From the IMG/VR virus record IMGVR_UViG_3300021952_000020, positions 1 through 34,544 of that record: 34,544 bases of DNA, one strand, 5' to 3'. Shown in pieces: positions 10,785-19,078 of the stretch (positions within the stretch are counted from its first letter, which is position 1; each line of letters opens with the position of its first letter). The DNA comes from a virus. The translations under genes were made by a program, and so were the position numbers. The notes beneath the pieces were generated by a model. That model saw only the letters and a program-made list of their open reading frames with translations. It made no database searches and had not been told where the DNA came from.

Positions 10785-11100
10785 CACACAGAAATCCGGC
10801 GCACATTCTCAGTTCAAATGGTGTGTCGAGCGTTTGGAAGAGGCCGATGTTTCGTGCCACATCAAATCTATCAAACAAGATGGCAACAAACAACGGTATT
10901 ATTTGGCGTTGGTTAGCAATAACCCAGCTGAGTTGAACGACCATATTCTGAACTCTTTTGGTACTCAGGAGTGGCTGTATTCGCTAACCTATAAGTTAGG
11001 GAAGCGTACTGACTCTCCAACTGGCATGAAAGATAATAATGTTTCGCGGCGTAAAAATGTGAAAGACCTAGCCGTGCAGCGGATGGTAGTCGTATGTTAA
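10774..11100 (+). CDS. Hypothetical protein
   Basis: 108 residues with the start at ATG 10774 after GGAGG. Longer in-frame versions would begin inside the preceding gene without a binding site. The product is soluble and basic (KRRKNVKDLAVQR-like C-terminus). No motif recognised. It overlaps the preceding and following genes, as part of the same early transcript. Confidence 0.55.
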   Translation: MRNNTQKSGAHSQFKWCVERLEEADVSCHIKSIKQDGNKQRYYLALVSNNPAELNDHILNSFGTQEWLYSLTYKLGKRTDSPTGMKDNNVSRRKNVKDLAVQRMVVVC

Positions 11101-11324
11101 ATTCCGAACAACAACGAATCGCATTCGTGGTGCAGCGAGGCGGGATTGTATCTGCATTAGAATGGGCTAACCGTACATATCGAGTATATCGTAAGTGCAT
11201 TCTACATTCTCGCAAACGCGGGCATACAAAACCTCACCATGCGTCGCTGCCAGAATATAGGGCGCAATTCATCGAAAGTTGCGTGGCATTGCGCAAATTT
11301 ATTTACACGGCTTCAGTTACATAG
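11094..11324 (+). CDS. Small basic protein
   Basis: 76 residues, rich in Arg, Lys and His (RTYRVYRKCILHSRKRGH), so probably nucleic-acid or acidic-partner binding. Its ATG overlaps the stop of the gene before it. It is the last gene before the promoter at 11328. Function unknown. Confidence 0.55.
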   Translation: MLNSEQQRIAFVVQRGGIVSALEWANRTYRVYRKCILHSRKRGHTKPHHASLPEYRAQFIESCVALRKFIYTASVT

Positions 11325-11327
11325 GAC

Positions 11328-11355
11328 TTTACATTTTCTAAAAAGTGTGTATAAT
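11328..11355 (+). promoter_or_regulatory. Sigma70-type promoter for 11404 and the RNA ligase
   Basis: TTTACA, 16 bases, TATAAT, followed by ACACACATCAAGCAAC. The element begins right after the stop codon at 11324 and drives a new transcript containing the RNA ligase. Confidence 0.8.
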
Positions 11356-11403
11356 ACACACATCAAGCAACAATAACGTAGTTTAACTTCAAAGGAGCCA
11401 TAA

Positions 11404-11622
11404 ATGTGCCATACAAAATTTTCATTAGAAGGGCTGAAACGGTTACAACGTGCTGGTGGTATAATGTACGTTCAACTTCCAAAAGGCGTATCTACAGTTT
11501 CACAATTGCGCGAATGTTGTAACGAAACCGTACCTGACGAACTGGTAACCGCATGGTTTAACTGCGTTACTGCAAAGCTGGAATTAGAAGCAGCTATGTC
11601 TAAATTTGGATTGGGCGAATAA
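11404..11622 (+). CDS. Hypothetical protein upstream of RNA ligase
   Basis: 72 residues, soluble, with AAAGGAGCC 5 bases before the ATG. No known motif; three cysteines (C2, C37, C38) and a C-terminal helix (LELEAAMSKFG). It is the first gene after the promoter at 11328 and is followed by the RNA ligase start within two bases of its stop. Confidence 0.6.
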   Translation: MCHTKFSLEGLKRLQRAGGIMYVQLPKGVSTVSQLRECCNETVPDELVTAWFNCVTAKLELEAAMSKFGLGE

Positions 11623-11623
11623 A

Positions 11624-12700
11624 ATGAGCTTCTACAACATACCAAAGAATTTGACAGACTTAAATCACTTCCGCAACAATCCTATGGTGCAGTTTAAGGA
11701 AGAAACTGTAGGTGGCGTTGAAGTTGTTATCCCGTGTTACATGATCGCCGATGCTGATCTGTGGAAGCAGCCGTTCGCAACTGAATTGCGAGGACACGTT
11801 TTCCGAAAAGACACGGGTGAGTTAATTTCCGCCGCATTGCCAAAATTCTTCAACGTAGGTGAAAAGGTGGATACTCAGCGACACATTCTTCCTTGGGACG
11901 AAGTGGCTAGTATTGCTGATAAACGCGACGGTTCAATGATCACGTTTGCCGTTATCAATGGAAAGGTGTATGCAAAAACCAAAAAATCGTTCTACTCGGA
12001 TGTTGCAAAACTTGCACAGGCGCATTTAGATCGCGCTGAATCTGAAGGGGTGGGGTCGCATATCGCTTACGAGTTGGCGTCGGGTCGGTCTCCTGTATAT
12101 GAATTTTGGCACCCAGAGTGGCAAATCGTGTTGAACTACGGATCTGTCCCATCTGCAACATTTCTCGGTATTCGAGACATGAATAACGGAGAATGGCAAC
12201 CGGAACACATCGATACAACTGCCCGAATTCAAGACTTAGAAACCTGGCAATATACCGCAGAAGGTGTCGAGGGTGTTGTTGTACAGTTTAAATCCGGGTT
12301 GGTGGTAAAAGCGAAAACTGCCTGGTATTTGCGCCAGCACCGCGTTCAAACTGAACTTCGTGAACGCGACGTTGCTGAAATGGCAGCAGACGAAAAATTG
12401 GACGATGTTAAATCTGCCATTTCAGAAGCCGGATTGGAGTTAGCGTTGGTTGAAGATATCGAACGTCGTGTTGCGGCTGATATCAATACGGTCAGAAACG
12501 AAGTGTTAAAAGTCGTTGCAAATGCAAAACTCGCAAACATTCAAACACCAAAAGAAATGGCAATCCGATATAAAGGGCACATCTGGTTCGGGCTTATTAT
12601 GAACGAATTTCGTGGTTTGGAAACAGACTACGTTTCCCATTTCAAGAAGAATATGTTAGCGACATATTCCTTGCGATGCGTTTACAACACGAAATTTTAA
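11624..12700 (+). CDS. T4 Rnl1-type RNA ligase
   Basis: 358 residues from ATG 11624; an in-frame upstream TTG would overlap the gene before. It joins 5'-phosphate and 3'-hydroxyl RNA ends with ATP. Motif I KRDGS has the adenylated lysine at about 100, close to Lys99 of T4 Rnl1. Upstream LRGHVFR and LPKFFNVGE match the family's N-terminal signature. Motif III is around YELASG, motif IV EGVVVQF, motif V VVKAKTAWYL. The C-terminal helical domain, which gives tRNA specificity in T4 Rnl1, is present (about 260-358). In T4 this enzyme reseals tRNA cut in the anticodon loop, and the kinase/phosphatase partner is not in this window. The phage's permuted tRNAs would be natural substrates. Confidence 0.9.
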   Translation: MSFYNIPKNLTDLNHFRNNPMVQFKEETVGGVEVVIPCYMIADADLWKQPFATELRGHVFRKDTGELISAALPKFFNVGEKVDTQRHILPWDEVASIADKRDGSMITFAVINGKVYAKTKKSFYSDVAKLAQAHLDRAESEGVGSHIAYELASGRSPVYEFWHPEWQIVLNYGSVPSATFLGIRDMNNGEWQPEHIDTTARIQDLETWQYTAEGVEGVVVQFKSGLVVKAKTAWYLRQHRVQTELRERDVAEMAADEKLDDVKSAISEAGLELALVEDIERRVAADINTVRNEVLKVVANAKLANIQTPKEMAIRYKGHIWFGLIMNEFRGLETDYVSHFKKNMLATYSLRCVYNTKF

Positions 12701-12741
12701 GTTTCGTGTAAAATAGGACTAACTTAACTTAGGGAGAAAGT

Positions 12742-13095
12742 ATGAAAAGCTGCTTCGTAGTTTTATCAATTTTAGTTTTTTTGTCCGCGTGTGATAACTC
12801 GCAGAACGAGATGCACGCACTAACCAACAAAGAGTGGGATCGTGCCAATGAAAACGCTATTTCATATTTTGAAAAGCCTTATATGGTTATGACTAATGGA
12901 GTTATTCATTCCGAATATGGTAAGTTCATTTCGTGTCTTAAAGTAGATTCTTCTCCCATCGTTTTTGGTCAGCGTCGAACTGGCTTGGTAGAGTGCAAAG
13001 GCACGATTCCACAATACAGTGGCGGGCAGTCGGAAATCGCAGTTTTCTGCGGTTATAGTCAAACACTAACTGGGTGTAGCAATTCGATAAAATGA
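12742..13095 (+). CDS. Putative lipoprotein
   Basis: 117 residues. The N-terminus is a signal peptide with lipobox LSAC, Cys17 being the lipidated residue. Asp at the +2 position (CDNS) is the E. coli-type signal for keeping a lipoprotein at the inner membrane. The mature part has four cysteines (C54, C74, C93, C101 by rough count) that could form two disulfides in the periplasm. It follows AGGGAGAAAGT-ATG. Phage lipoproteins of this size often block superinfecting phages, but no sequence match supports that here. The 3' end overlaps the next gene. Confidence 0.7.
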   Translation: MKSCFVVLSILVFLSACDNSQNEMHALTNKEWDRANENAISYFEKPYMVMTNGVIHSEYGKFISCLKVDSSPIVFGQRRTGLVECKGTIPQYSGGQSEIAVFCGYSQTLTGCSNSIK

Positions 13096-13505
13096 CAATC
13101 TATACATATCACAAAGATGGTACATTACCAGAACCTGCGATCGCTGATAAATTTTCGACCGTGTTCGTTTTCGGTTCAAATTTGCAAGGTATGCACGGCG
13201 GAGGAGCTGCGAGAGCCGCTTATGAAATGTTTGGTGCGAAATGGTTTTACGGTGACGGATGGGTTGGAAACTCATACGCGATCCCAACCAAGTATGACTA
13301 CAGAAAGGTGGTACCATTAGATATTGTGCGCCCGTACATTATCAAGTTTTTGGAAACAGCTCAACAGTTCAACAATCATAGCTTCTTCGTAACACGAGTG
13401 GGTTGCGGACTTGCTGGCTATCAAGATAGCGATATTGCTCCTATGTTTAAGGGTGCGCCAGTTAATTGCGATTTTCCTGAAGAATGGAAACCATATCTTG
13501 AATGA
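13092..13505 (+). CDS. Macrodomain-like phage protein
   Basis: 137 residues. The segment FVFGSNLQGMHGGGAARAA (about 26-44) and the later NSYAIPTKYD match a family of phage and plasmid proteins distantly related to macrodomains, which bind ADP-ribose and similar nucleotides. A second conserved block, FFVTRVGCGLAGY (about 103-115), corresponds to the substrate loop of macrodomains. Hydrolysis or binding of an ADP-ribose compound is therefore possible. Such activity could counter NAD-based host defences, which is inference. Start ATG overlaps the lipoprotein stop. Confidence 0.7.
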   Translation: MTIYTYHKDGTLPEPAIADKFSTVFVFGSNLQGMHGGGAARAAYEMFGAKWFYGDGWVGNSYAIPTKYDYRKVVPLDIVRPYIIKFLETAQQFNNHSFFVTRVGCGLAGYQDSDIAPMFKGAPVNCDFPEEWKPYLE

Positions 13506-13554
13506 ATTAGTAGATACCGTTGAAATTTTCACTGGCGACTTATAGGAGAGTGAC

Positions 13555-13809
13555 ATGAATGCAGAAGAAGATTCTACCGACGTAACAGTTACTAAGAGTG
13601 ATTACGACAAATCGTTTAAAATACTCAAGGATAGAGGTTGTTGGACGTTTGATCAAATTCGACAATTGCTTAATCCGCCGAAAGGATTATATGACGAATA
13701 TGTTCAATCCGCCATTACTGGGTTATGTGGAAACCATATGACGTTGGAACAAGTTGTTGAAACCGCACAGAAAATCGCAAACATTGCGATGCAAGCTAGA
13801 CACAAATAA
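13555..13809 (+). CDS. Hypothetical protein
   Basis: 84 residues, mostly helical, soluble, start ATG after AGGAGAGTGAC. No known motif. It is followed by another small gene 9 bases downstream and then DHFR, so it belongs to the same transcript. Confidence 0.6.
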   Translation: MNAEEDSTDVTVTKSDYDKSFKILKDRGCWTFDQIRQLLNPPKGLYDEYVQSAITGLCGNHMTLEQVVETAQKIANIAMQARHK

Positions 13810-13818
13810 GGAGTTATC

Positions 13819-14007
13819 ATGCAAATCACATCGTTAGACGAATTAACAGATCGCCAATATGTTGACGTCGTTGCTTTAGCTGTCCTGCCCAATTTAGCTT
13901 CTAAGCATTATGATTACCCAAACACCTATGTTGAGATTGCAGCCAAAGCGTATAAAATCGCAGAGGCAATGGTCGCAGAACGAAATAAACGAAAGGGAAA
14001 GTTTTGA
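13819..14007 (+). CDS. Hypothetical protein upstream of DHFR
   Basis: 62 residues, helical, with a basic end (RNKRKGKF). AAGGAG precedes its ATG. The stop codon overlaps the TTG start of DHFR, implying coupled translation. Function not recognised. Confidence 0.6.
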   Translation: MQITSLDELTDRQYVDVVALAVLPNLASKHYDYPNTYVEIAAKAYKIAEAMVAERNKRKGKF

Positions 14008-14498
14008 CGTTATCTATCATCGTCGCAATCGCGGACAACGGAGTAATTGGGCATAATAACCAACTACCTTGGGATTGCCCGAAAGACTTAAAACATTTCC
14101 GGCGAGTTACATTGCACCACGCGGTGATCATGGGGAGAAAGACTTACGAATCGCTGAACGGTCATAATTTAGATCATAGAAAAATGATCGTAGTTTCGTC
14201 TAACCCAAATTATGTGGTTCCCGAATATGTTGACGTAGTACCTACGTTAGACGCAGCTATAAAGCGAGCAAATGACTGTGGGTATGCAGATCCCATTGTC
14301 ATTGGTGGTAAGCAACTATACGAAGCAGCTTTCCAATATGCGAGCACTTGTTTTATAACTAGAATTCATTTAACTCCTGTGGGTGACGTGTGCTATCAAC
14401 CAGATTTAACAGGTTGGGAATGCGTTTCTAAAGAGACACACCAAACTGAAGATTTTGCATATCAGTTCACACACGAGAAATGGGTTTACAAAATCTAG
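14004..14498 (+). CDS. frd: Dihydrofolate reductase
   Basis: 164 residues. Reduces dihydrofolate to tetrahydrofolate with NADPH, needed when a phage makes thymidylate. Family landmarks: SIIVAIADNGVIG (3-15), LPWDCPKDLKHFRRVT with the active-site acidic position shifted as in other DHFRs (about 21-36), the NADPH-binding GRKTYES (46-52), and IVIGGKQLYEAA (97-108). Length is that of bacterial and T4 enzymes. The likely start is TTG 14004, overlapping the preceding stop (TTTTGA), with GGGAAAG just upstream. No thymidylate synthase is in the window. Confidence 0.9.
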   Translation: MTLSIIVAIADNGVIGHNNQLPWDCPKDLKHFRRVTLHHAVIMGRKTYESLNGHNLDHRKMIVVSSNPNYVVPEYVDVVPTLDAAIKRANDCGYADPIVIGGKQLYEAAFQYASTCFITRIHLTPVGDVCYQPDLTGWECVSKETHQTEDFAYQFTHEKWVYKI

Positions 14499-14583
14499 CG
14501 CACCGTCAAACCTGTCTTGGCAGGTGTTTCAACCAATCCAAGAATTTAAACAACCACTACAAACATTTCATGAAAGGTAAGAC

Positions 14584-14805
14584 ATGAGTAAATATCGAAA
14601 CAACGATTATTCCGGAGCAATCACAATGATGTTTTTATTGTTGACAACATTGTCTATCATTGTTGCTGCTGGATACGGGTACGTCCAAAACTTCAAATAT
14701 GTGTTGCAACATATCAACGACCCAAGTGTAACTGCGGCATTTGTCATGCACGCCATTGGGATTGTCGTTGTTCCTCTTGGAATCATTATGGGGTGGTTCT
14801 TTTAA
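14584..14805 (+). CDS. Small membrane protein
   Basis: 73 residues with two hydrophobic spans, about 12-32 and 49-71, and a short loop between. GAAAGGTAAGAC precedes the ATG. The 85 bases before it contain a small CCTG/CAGG hairpin (14511-14524) and no gene. Its stop overlaps the next start (TAATG). Inner-membrane location; function unknown. Confidence 0.6.
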   Translation: MSKYRNNDYSGAITMMFLLLTTLSIIVAAGYGYVQNFKYVLQHINDPSVTAAFVMHAIGIVVVPLGIIMGWFF

Positions 14806-14987
14806 TGATTAGACGCAATCACCACCCCGCTGGGCGAGCCAGTAATGCAGTGTTTGGGTTATGTGAAATTCTAGACGGTTCAGTGCGGCTTCTGAGCTTC
14901 GGATTTTTGCACACTACCCTAGTATTCGACTGGTCTCGAAAACAGTCTTCACGCTCTTTTCGGCGACAATTAAGTTCTAAATGTTAA
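14805..14987 (+). CDS. Small conserved phage protein
   Basis: 60 residues from ATG 14805, overlapping the previous stop. The pattern ASNAVFGLCEILDG...RLLSFGFLHT and a basic C-terminus (WSRKQSSRSFRR) is one I have seen in small proteins of T4-like phages, where a short amphipathic helix precedes a positively charged tail. Possibly membrane-peripheral. Function unknown. The exonuclease gene follows without a gap. Confidence 0.6.
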   Translation: MIRRNHHPAGRASNAVFGLCEILDGSVRLLSFGFLHTTLVFDWSRKQSSRSFRRQLSSKC

Positions 14988-15680
14988 GTGCAAATAAGTT
15001 CTAAATCATTTCAGATCGTCAAGGGGCTTTACTTAGAAGAGTTAATATCTGAGACTGTTGAAGGAAAGAGACACTATGTTACGCCAGCGGGTAGTTTTCC
15101 TTCAATTACCACGGTGTTGTCAGCAACATCTGACAACACTTGGTTGGACGCGTGGAAAGCTAGGGTAGGTGCGGAAGAAGCGGCTAAAATATCACTGGCA
15201 GCAACCACGATTGGAACAGGCATGCACTCGCTGTGTGAAGCATATATCAAAGGGGAACCCTCACCCTCTATACCCGGCCCGGCATCTATAATGTTCAAAT
15301 ACCTCAAACCCGCGTTAGATAAATCAATATCGCTGGTTTGTGGTGTTGAGGTTCCCTTGTATTCCTCAAAGTTAAAAATAGCCGGGCGTACTGACTTGAT
15401 TGCGTTTTGGGATGGAAAACTGTCTGTCATAGACTATAAATCTAATCATTCAGATAGGATGAAGAGTGATGAAGATGTGGAAGATTACAAACAGCAGATC
15501 TGTGCATACGCTCTTATGTGGAATGAACGTATGGGTGAGATAGGAGGGCCTACGATCAAGCAAGGAGTTATTCTAATGGCTTCAAAATACGGGCGGCAGA
15601 TCTGGTTATTCAACCCATACGAATACGAAGCCACAATCAAGAAAAGAATAGAAGCATACCATCTTAAATATATTTGTTAG
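14988..15680 (+). CDS. MGME1-like PD-(D/E)XK exonuclease
   Basis: 230 residues starting at GTG 14988 directly after the preceding stop. Conserved signature: SFPSITTVLSAT near 36-47, GTGMHSLCE with His80, a Glu near 121, RTDLIAFWDGK with Asp136, and VIDYKSN with Asp149 and Lys151. This is the RecB/Cas4/MGME1 nuclease fold, acting on single-stranded DNA ends. Phage versions usually sit next to recombination genes, as here just before UvsX. It may trim ends for recombination or degrade host DNA. Metal-binding residues all appear intact. Confidence 0.8.
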   Translation: MQISSKSFQIVKGLYLEELISETVEGKRHYVTPAGSFPSITTVLSATSDNTWLDAWKARVGAEEAAKISLAATTIGTGMHSLCEAYIKGEPSPSIPGPASIMFKYLKPALDKSISLVCGVEVPLYSSKLKIAGRTDLIAFWDGKLSVIDYKSNHSDRMKSDEDVEDYKQQICAYALMWNERMGEIGGPTIKQGVILMASKYGRQIWLFNPYEYEATIKKRIEAYHLKYIC

Positions 15681-15730
15681 AAGGTTCAGTTGCCTATAAA
15701 ATGTATCTAACTTACACAAAGGAGTAAAAA

Positions 15731-15895
15731 ATGAAACTTGCAAAAGCACCAAATCAAAAACCTACACAGAAGCAATCTATGTCTTGGAGTTCTACAGTAA
15801 CACCAAACCAAATGAAGCGTGGAATTGAAAAGCAGCTTGATAAACGAGCGCACATGACTAAAGACCCACTTGTCAAAACTGCTAAGAAAGGTTAA
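15731..15895 (+). CDS. Small basic protein upstream of uvsX
   Basis: 54 residues, about a quarter lysine, with Gln and Pro-rich start. AAAGGAG precedes ATG 15731. It ends two bases before the uvsX start and must share its transcript. Composition suggests binding to DNA or to UvsX; no motif shows it. Confidence 0.6.
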   Translation: MKLAKAPNQKPTQKQSMSWSSTVTPNQMKRGIEKQLDKRAHMTKDPLVKTAKKG

Positions 15896-15897
15896 GG

Positions 15898-17388
15898 ATG
15901 GCGTCAGCATTAGAAAAACTACGCAAGGCCTCTACAATCAAAGACACTGCGATTTTATCACAGTCTGTATTTTTTGAAGATAAGGACAGAATTTCTGTCC
16001 CAGTGCCCATTCTTAATGTGGCGTTAGGCGGGTCTTTATTTGGCGGTCTTACTCCTGGCTTGACCATGTGGGCTGGACCGTCAAAGCACTTCAAGACTTC
16101 GTTTAGCCTGTTGATGGCAAAGGCGTACCTTGATAAGTACCCCGAAGCGGTTTTACTATTCTACGATTCTGAGTTTGGAACCCCGCAGTCATATTTCAAA
16201 TCGTTCGGTATCGACGCAGATCGGGTAGTACATACGCCGATCACAGATATCGAAGTTCTGAAGCATGATTTAGTGACACAGATGCAAGGGTTATCACGTG
16301 GGGACAAAGTCATTATTTTAATTGACTCCATCGGAAACTTAGCATCCAAAAAAGAAATGGACGATGCGCTCGAAGGCAAAACTGTCGCTGACATGACTAG
16401 AGCTAAACAACTGAAGTCGCTGTTCCGTATGGTTACCCCGTACTTAACGATGAAAAACATCCCGTTGATTGCAGTGAACCACACTTATAAGACGCTCGAG
16501 CTTTACGCAAAGGACGTCGTTGGTGGAGGTTGTGTTGTTGAAGGGACGAAGATTCGTCTTGCTGATGGTTCTCTGAAATCAGTTGAAGACTTTGTCGTTG
16601 GTGATTTGGTAGAAACTAAGTTAGGTCCTAAACGTGTTTCTGCAACCTGGAATCCTACTACGCTAGACGATGGGGAGCCCGAGTGCTTCCAAGTTGTATT
16701 TGACAATCCATTTGTTGATAACGACTTTGTCGTATGTTCTGATAAGCATAAGTTTTTGGTGAACGGTCAATGGGTAGAAGCAAAAAATCTGTCAGAGTGT
16801 GAGGTTGTTGATTCAGTGAGTGGGGGTAGAGTTAAACTAGCTTCAGTTACACCTATCGGACGCCAAAAAGTGTACGACTTGTCCGTAGAAGATGCCGAAC
16901 ACTATGTCCTTGAACATGGTGTTGTAACACATAACACCGGAAGTTACTACAGTTCCGACAATATCTTTATTGTTGGTCGGCGTCAGGAAAAGGACGGGGA
17001 CGAAGTATCCGGCTATTCCTTTATCATTAACGTAGAGAAGTCCCGTTATGTGAAAGAGAAGTCTAAGATTCCGGTGACCGTTCTGTACGACGGCGGTATT
17101 AGCCGTTATAGTGGCATTTTTGATCTTGCGTTAGAATCCGGTCACATTGTCAAAGCTGCATCGCAAGGGTTCTATCAATTGTGTGACGTAGATACTGGCG
17201 AAGTTAGCGAAAAGAAATTGCGCCGAGCGGCTATTGAGACGGATAGCTCTATCATGGAAAGTATTTTAAACCACCCGAAATTTGACGAATTCGTCATTAA
17301 GACGTATCGACTGGCAGAAGGTGCTATGATCCAAGACGTTCCTGTGTTTAGTACACTGGGGCCAGATTCAGAGGTTCCAAATGAGTGA
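15898..17388 (+). CDS. uvsX: UvsX/RecA-type recombinase containing an intein
   Basis: 496 residues before splicing, 361 after. Forms filaments on single-stranded DNA and promotes strand exchange. Walker A is GPSKHFKTS (60-68), as in T4 UvsX GPSKSFKS. Walker B is VIILIDS (138-144). After the intein the protein resumes with TGSYYSSDNIFIVGRR, the L2 to C-terminal core. The intein runs from Cys212 to Asn346 and separates VVGGG from TGSYY, the DNA-binding loop region. Start ATG 15898 follows AAAGGTTAAG and the stop of the preceding small gene. The 3' end overlaps the next gene by 8 bases. Confidence 0.9.
   Translation: MASALEKLRKASTIKDTAILSQSVFFEDKDRISVPVPILNVALGGSLFGGLTPGLTMWAGPSKHFKTSFSLLMAKAYLDKYPEAVLLFYDSEFGTPQSYFKSFGIDADRVVHTPITDIEVLKHDLVTQMQGLSRGDKVIILIDSIGNLASKKEMDDALEGKTVADMTRAKQLKSLFRMVTPYLTMKNIPLIAVNHTYKTLELYAKDVVGGGCVVEGTKIRLADGSLKSVEDFVVGDLVETKLGPKRVSATWNPTTLDDGEPECFQVVFDNPFVDNDFVVCSDKHKFLVNGQWVEAKNLSECEVVDSVSGGRVKLASVTPIGRQKVYDLSVEDAEHYVLEHGVVTHNTGSYYSSDNIFIVGRRQEKDGDEVSGYSFIINVEKSRYVKEKSKIPVTVLYDGGISRYSGIFDLALESGHIVKAASQGFYQLCDVDTGEVSEKKLRRAAIETDSSIMESILNHPKFDEFVIKTYRLAEGAMIQDVPVFSTLGPDSEVPNE
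16531..16935 (+). mobile_element. Mini-intein in UvsX
   Basis: 135 residues, in frame. Block A begins with Cys (CVVEGTKIRLADGS). Block B-like SDKHKFLVNGQWVEAKNL has the conserved His in SDKH, where most inteins have T..H. Block F YDLSVEDAEHYVLEHGV leads to the terminal HN. The first extein residue is Thr. No homing endonuclease domain is inserted, so it can splice but not move by itself. It lies at GGG/TG, a conserved loop in the recombinase. Confidence 0.9.
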
Positions 17389-17698
17389 TGCCCCTTACGA
17401 AATTCGCACGTTTTTTGAAAAGAATACAGGACTGCTGTTTTTTGACGACGGGAGAAATATGGTTCACGTCGTCAATGATACTGCCGAAGATGCGTTTTCT
17501 TTATTGATTATGGTGGATGGGGCAGCTCTGCCCGTTAAGATCGTACTAGGAGAAGCAACAGACGAAGGCGATGGTGTGGCAGGTATAGGAATTGCGGTGG
17601 TGGATAATCCTTCATTAGTTCCTGTGGAAACAATTTTAAACTGCGCGCAGATGTTAGTAACAATTGGCTCAAACTCAATTCGAACAGGGGATGAGTAA
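17381..17698 (+). CDS. Hypothetical protein between uvsX and helicase
   Basis: 105 residues, acidic, beta-rich, with no membrane span. It overlaps the uvsX stop at its start and the helicase start at its stop (TAATG), so it lies tightly inside the recombination and replication transcript. The position suggests an accessory to either protein. No motif recognised. Confidence 0.65.
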   Translation: MSDAPYEIRTFFEKNTGLLFFDDGRNMVHVVNDTAEDAFSLLIMVDGAALPVKIVLGEATDEGDGVAGIGIAVVDNPSLVPVETILNCAQMLVTIGSNSIRTGDE

Positions 17699-19077
17699 TG
17701 GAAGAAGCTCATGTAATTCTCAGGCACTTAACACAGAATGTAGATTATCTGAAAAAGGTAATTCCACATATTCGGCAGGAGTTTTTTAGAAATGCTGCTG
17801 AAGTAGCCATCTTTAAAATTGTTAATGATTACTATACCCAATACGGTTCAACGGTTACTCCCGAGATTTTAAAAGTTGGAATTGAACGCTCTACATTGTC
17901 TCAGGCGGATTACACACACGCGGTTGAGTTGTTGGGGCAGATGGAAGCGCATTACAAATCCCCAGACCTTGCCTGGCTATTAGAAGTTACGGAAGAGTTT
18001 TGTATTCAGCAATCTGTCGTGAATGCAATTACTACGGCAGTTGAAATTATCGATGGTAAAGGGGAACAGGCCAGGTCTGCGTTACCTGATCTAATGAAAG
18101 CTGCGCTCGATATTAGATTTGATACAGAAGTCGGGCACGACTATATCGGCAACGTCGTTGAACGATACGTGAAACTCAGGGAACAGACGGAACGACTGCC
18201 GTTTGACATTACAAATCTGAACAAGATTTATGGTGGTGGATTACCTCGCAAAACGCTTTCGCTATTTGTCGGTGGGACAGGATCTGGTAAATCGTTGGTT
18301 AAATCCCATTGTGCAGCCCAATTCTATATGAAGGGGTTAAACGTGCTATACGTTACCCTAGAACTGGCAGAAGAGCGCATTGGCGAACGGTTTGACGCTA
18401 ATTTGTTTGATATGAACATTGGGGACATTTATGGGTTGCCTTTAGACGAATATAAACGAAAGCTAGTTGAAGTCGGAAATGCTGCGGGTAAAGGTAGAAT
18501 TTTTATCAAGGAGTTTCCACCTGCATCTACAACCGTCGCACACGTTCGAGCGTTGCTTGATGAGTTAAAGACAAAGAAAGACTTTACACCAGATGTTCTA
18601 GTGGTTGACTATATCAATTTGATGAGCAGTACAAGATATAAATCTGGTGCGAATGTTAATAGTTATACTGTACTCAAAGCAGTTGCTGAAGAGTTGAGGG
18701 CGATTGCTGTAGAGCGGGATATTGCAGTTATTTCGTCGACACAGACAACTCGAGACGGCAATGGTGCGAGTGACTTGTCACTAACTAACATCTCAGAATC
18801 TATGGGACTAGGACACACCGCGGACGTTATTATTGGTATCGTTAGAAATGAAGAGTTAGATGCTGAAGGTAAAATCATCTTGAAATGCCTGAAAACTCGT
18901 TTTAGCGACAAAACTAACTTCCGGTTTATGGTGAATGTGGTGTTCGGGAAGATGAAGCTCTTCAACATCGAAGACGCGAATATGCCATACGTTCATCAAA
19001 CTGCATATTCTAACCCAACGGGTAGTCCTACTGTTAAACCGACAACACGGCGTGATGTTTCTAAAATAAGCGGGTGA
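17698..19077 (+). CDS. Replicative DNA helicase, DnaB/gp41 type
   Basis: 459 residues. Unwinds duplex DNA ahead of the fork as a hexamer. An N-terminal helical domain (1-140), a linker, then the RecA-like core: Walker A GGTGSGKS (192-199), Walker B VLVVDYINLM (about 301), a sensor segment VISSTQTTR (about 345) and an arginine finger region near KTRFSDKTNFRF (about 402). Length and layout match T4 gp41 and DnaB. Primase and helicase loader are not in the window. Start ATG overlaps the previous stop. Confidence 0.9.
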   Translation: MEEAHVILRHLTQNVDYLKKVIPHIRQEFFRNAAEVAIFKIVNDYYTQYGSTVTPEILKVGIERSTLSQADYTHAVELLGQMEAHYKSPDLAWLLEVTEEFCIQQSVVNAITTAVEIIDGKGEQARSALPDLMKAALDIRFDTEVGHDYIGNVVERYVKLREQTERLPFDITNLNKIYGGGLPRKTLSLFVGGTGSGKSLVKSHCAAQFYMKGLNVLYVTLELAEERIGERFDANLFDMNIGDIYGLPLDEYKRKLVEVGNAAGKGRIFIKEFPPASTTVAHVRALLDELKTKKDFTPDVLVVDYINLMSSTRYKSGANVNSYTVLKAVAEELRAIAVERDIAVISSTQTTRDGNGASDLSLTNISESMGLGHTADVIIGIVRNEELDAEGKIILKCLKTRFSDKTNFRFMVNVVFGKMKLFNIEDANMPYVHQTAYSNPTGSPTVKPTTRRDVSKISG

Positions 19078-19078
19078 T

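Noticed and set aside
12690-12715. Terminator at the RNA ligase stop
   Set aside because: ACACGAAA/TTTCGTGT is a perfect hairpin but lacks a U-run; it may only affect mRNA stability.
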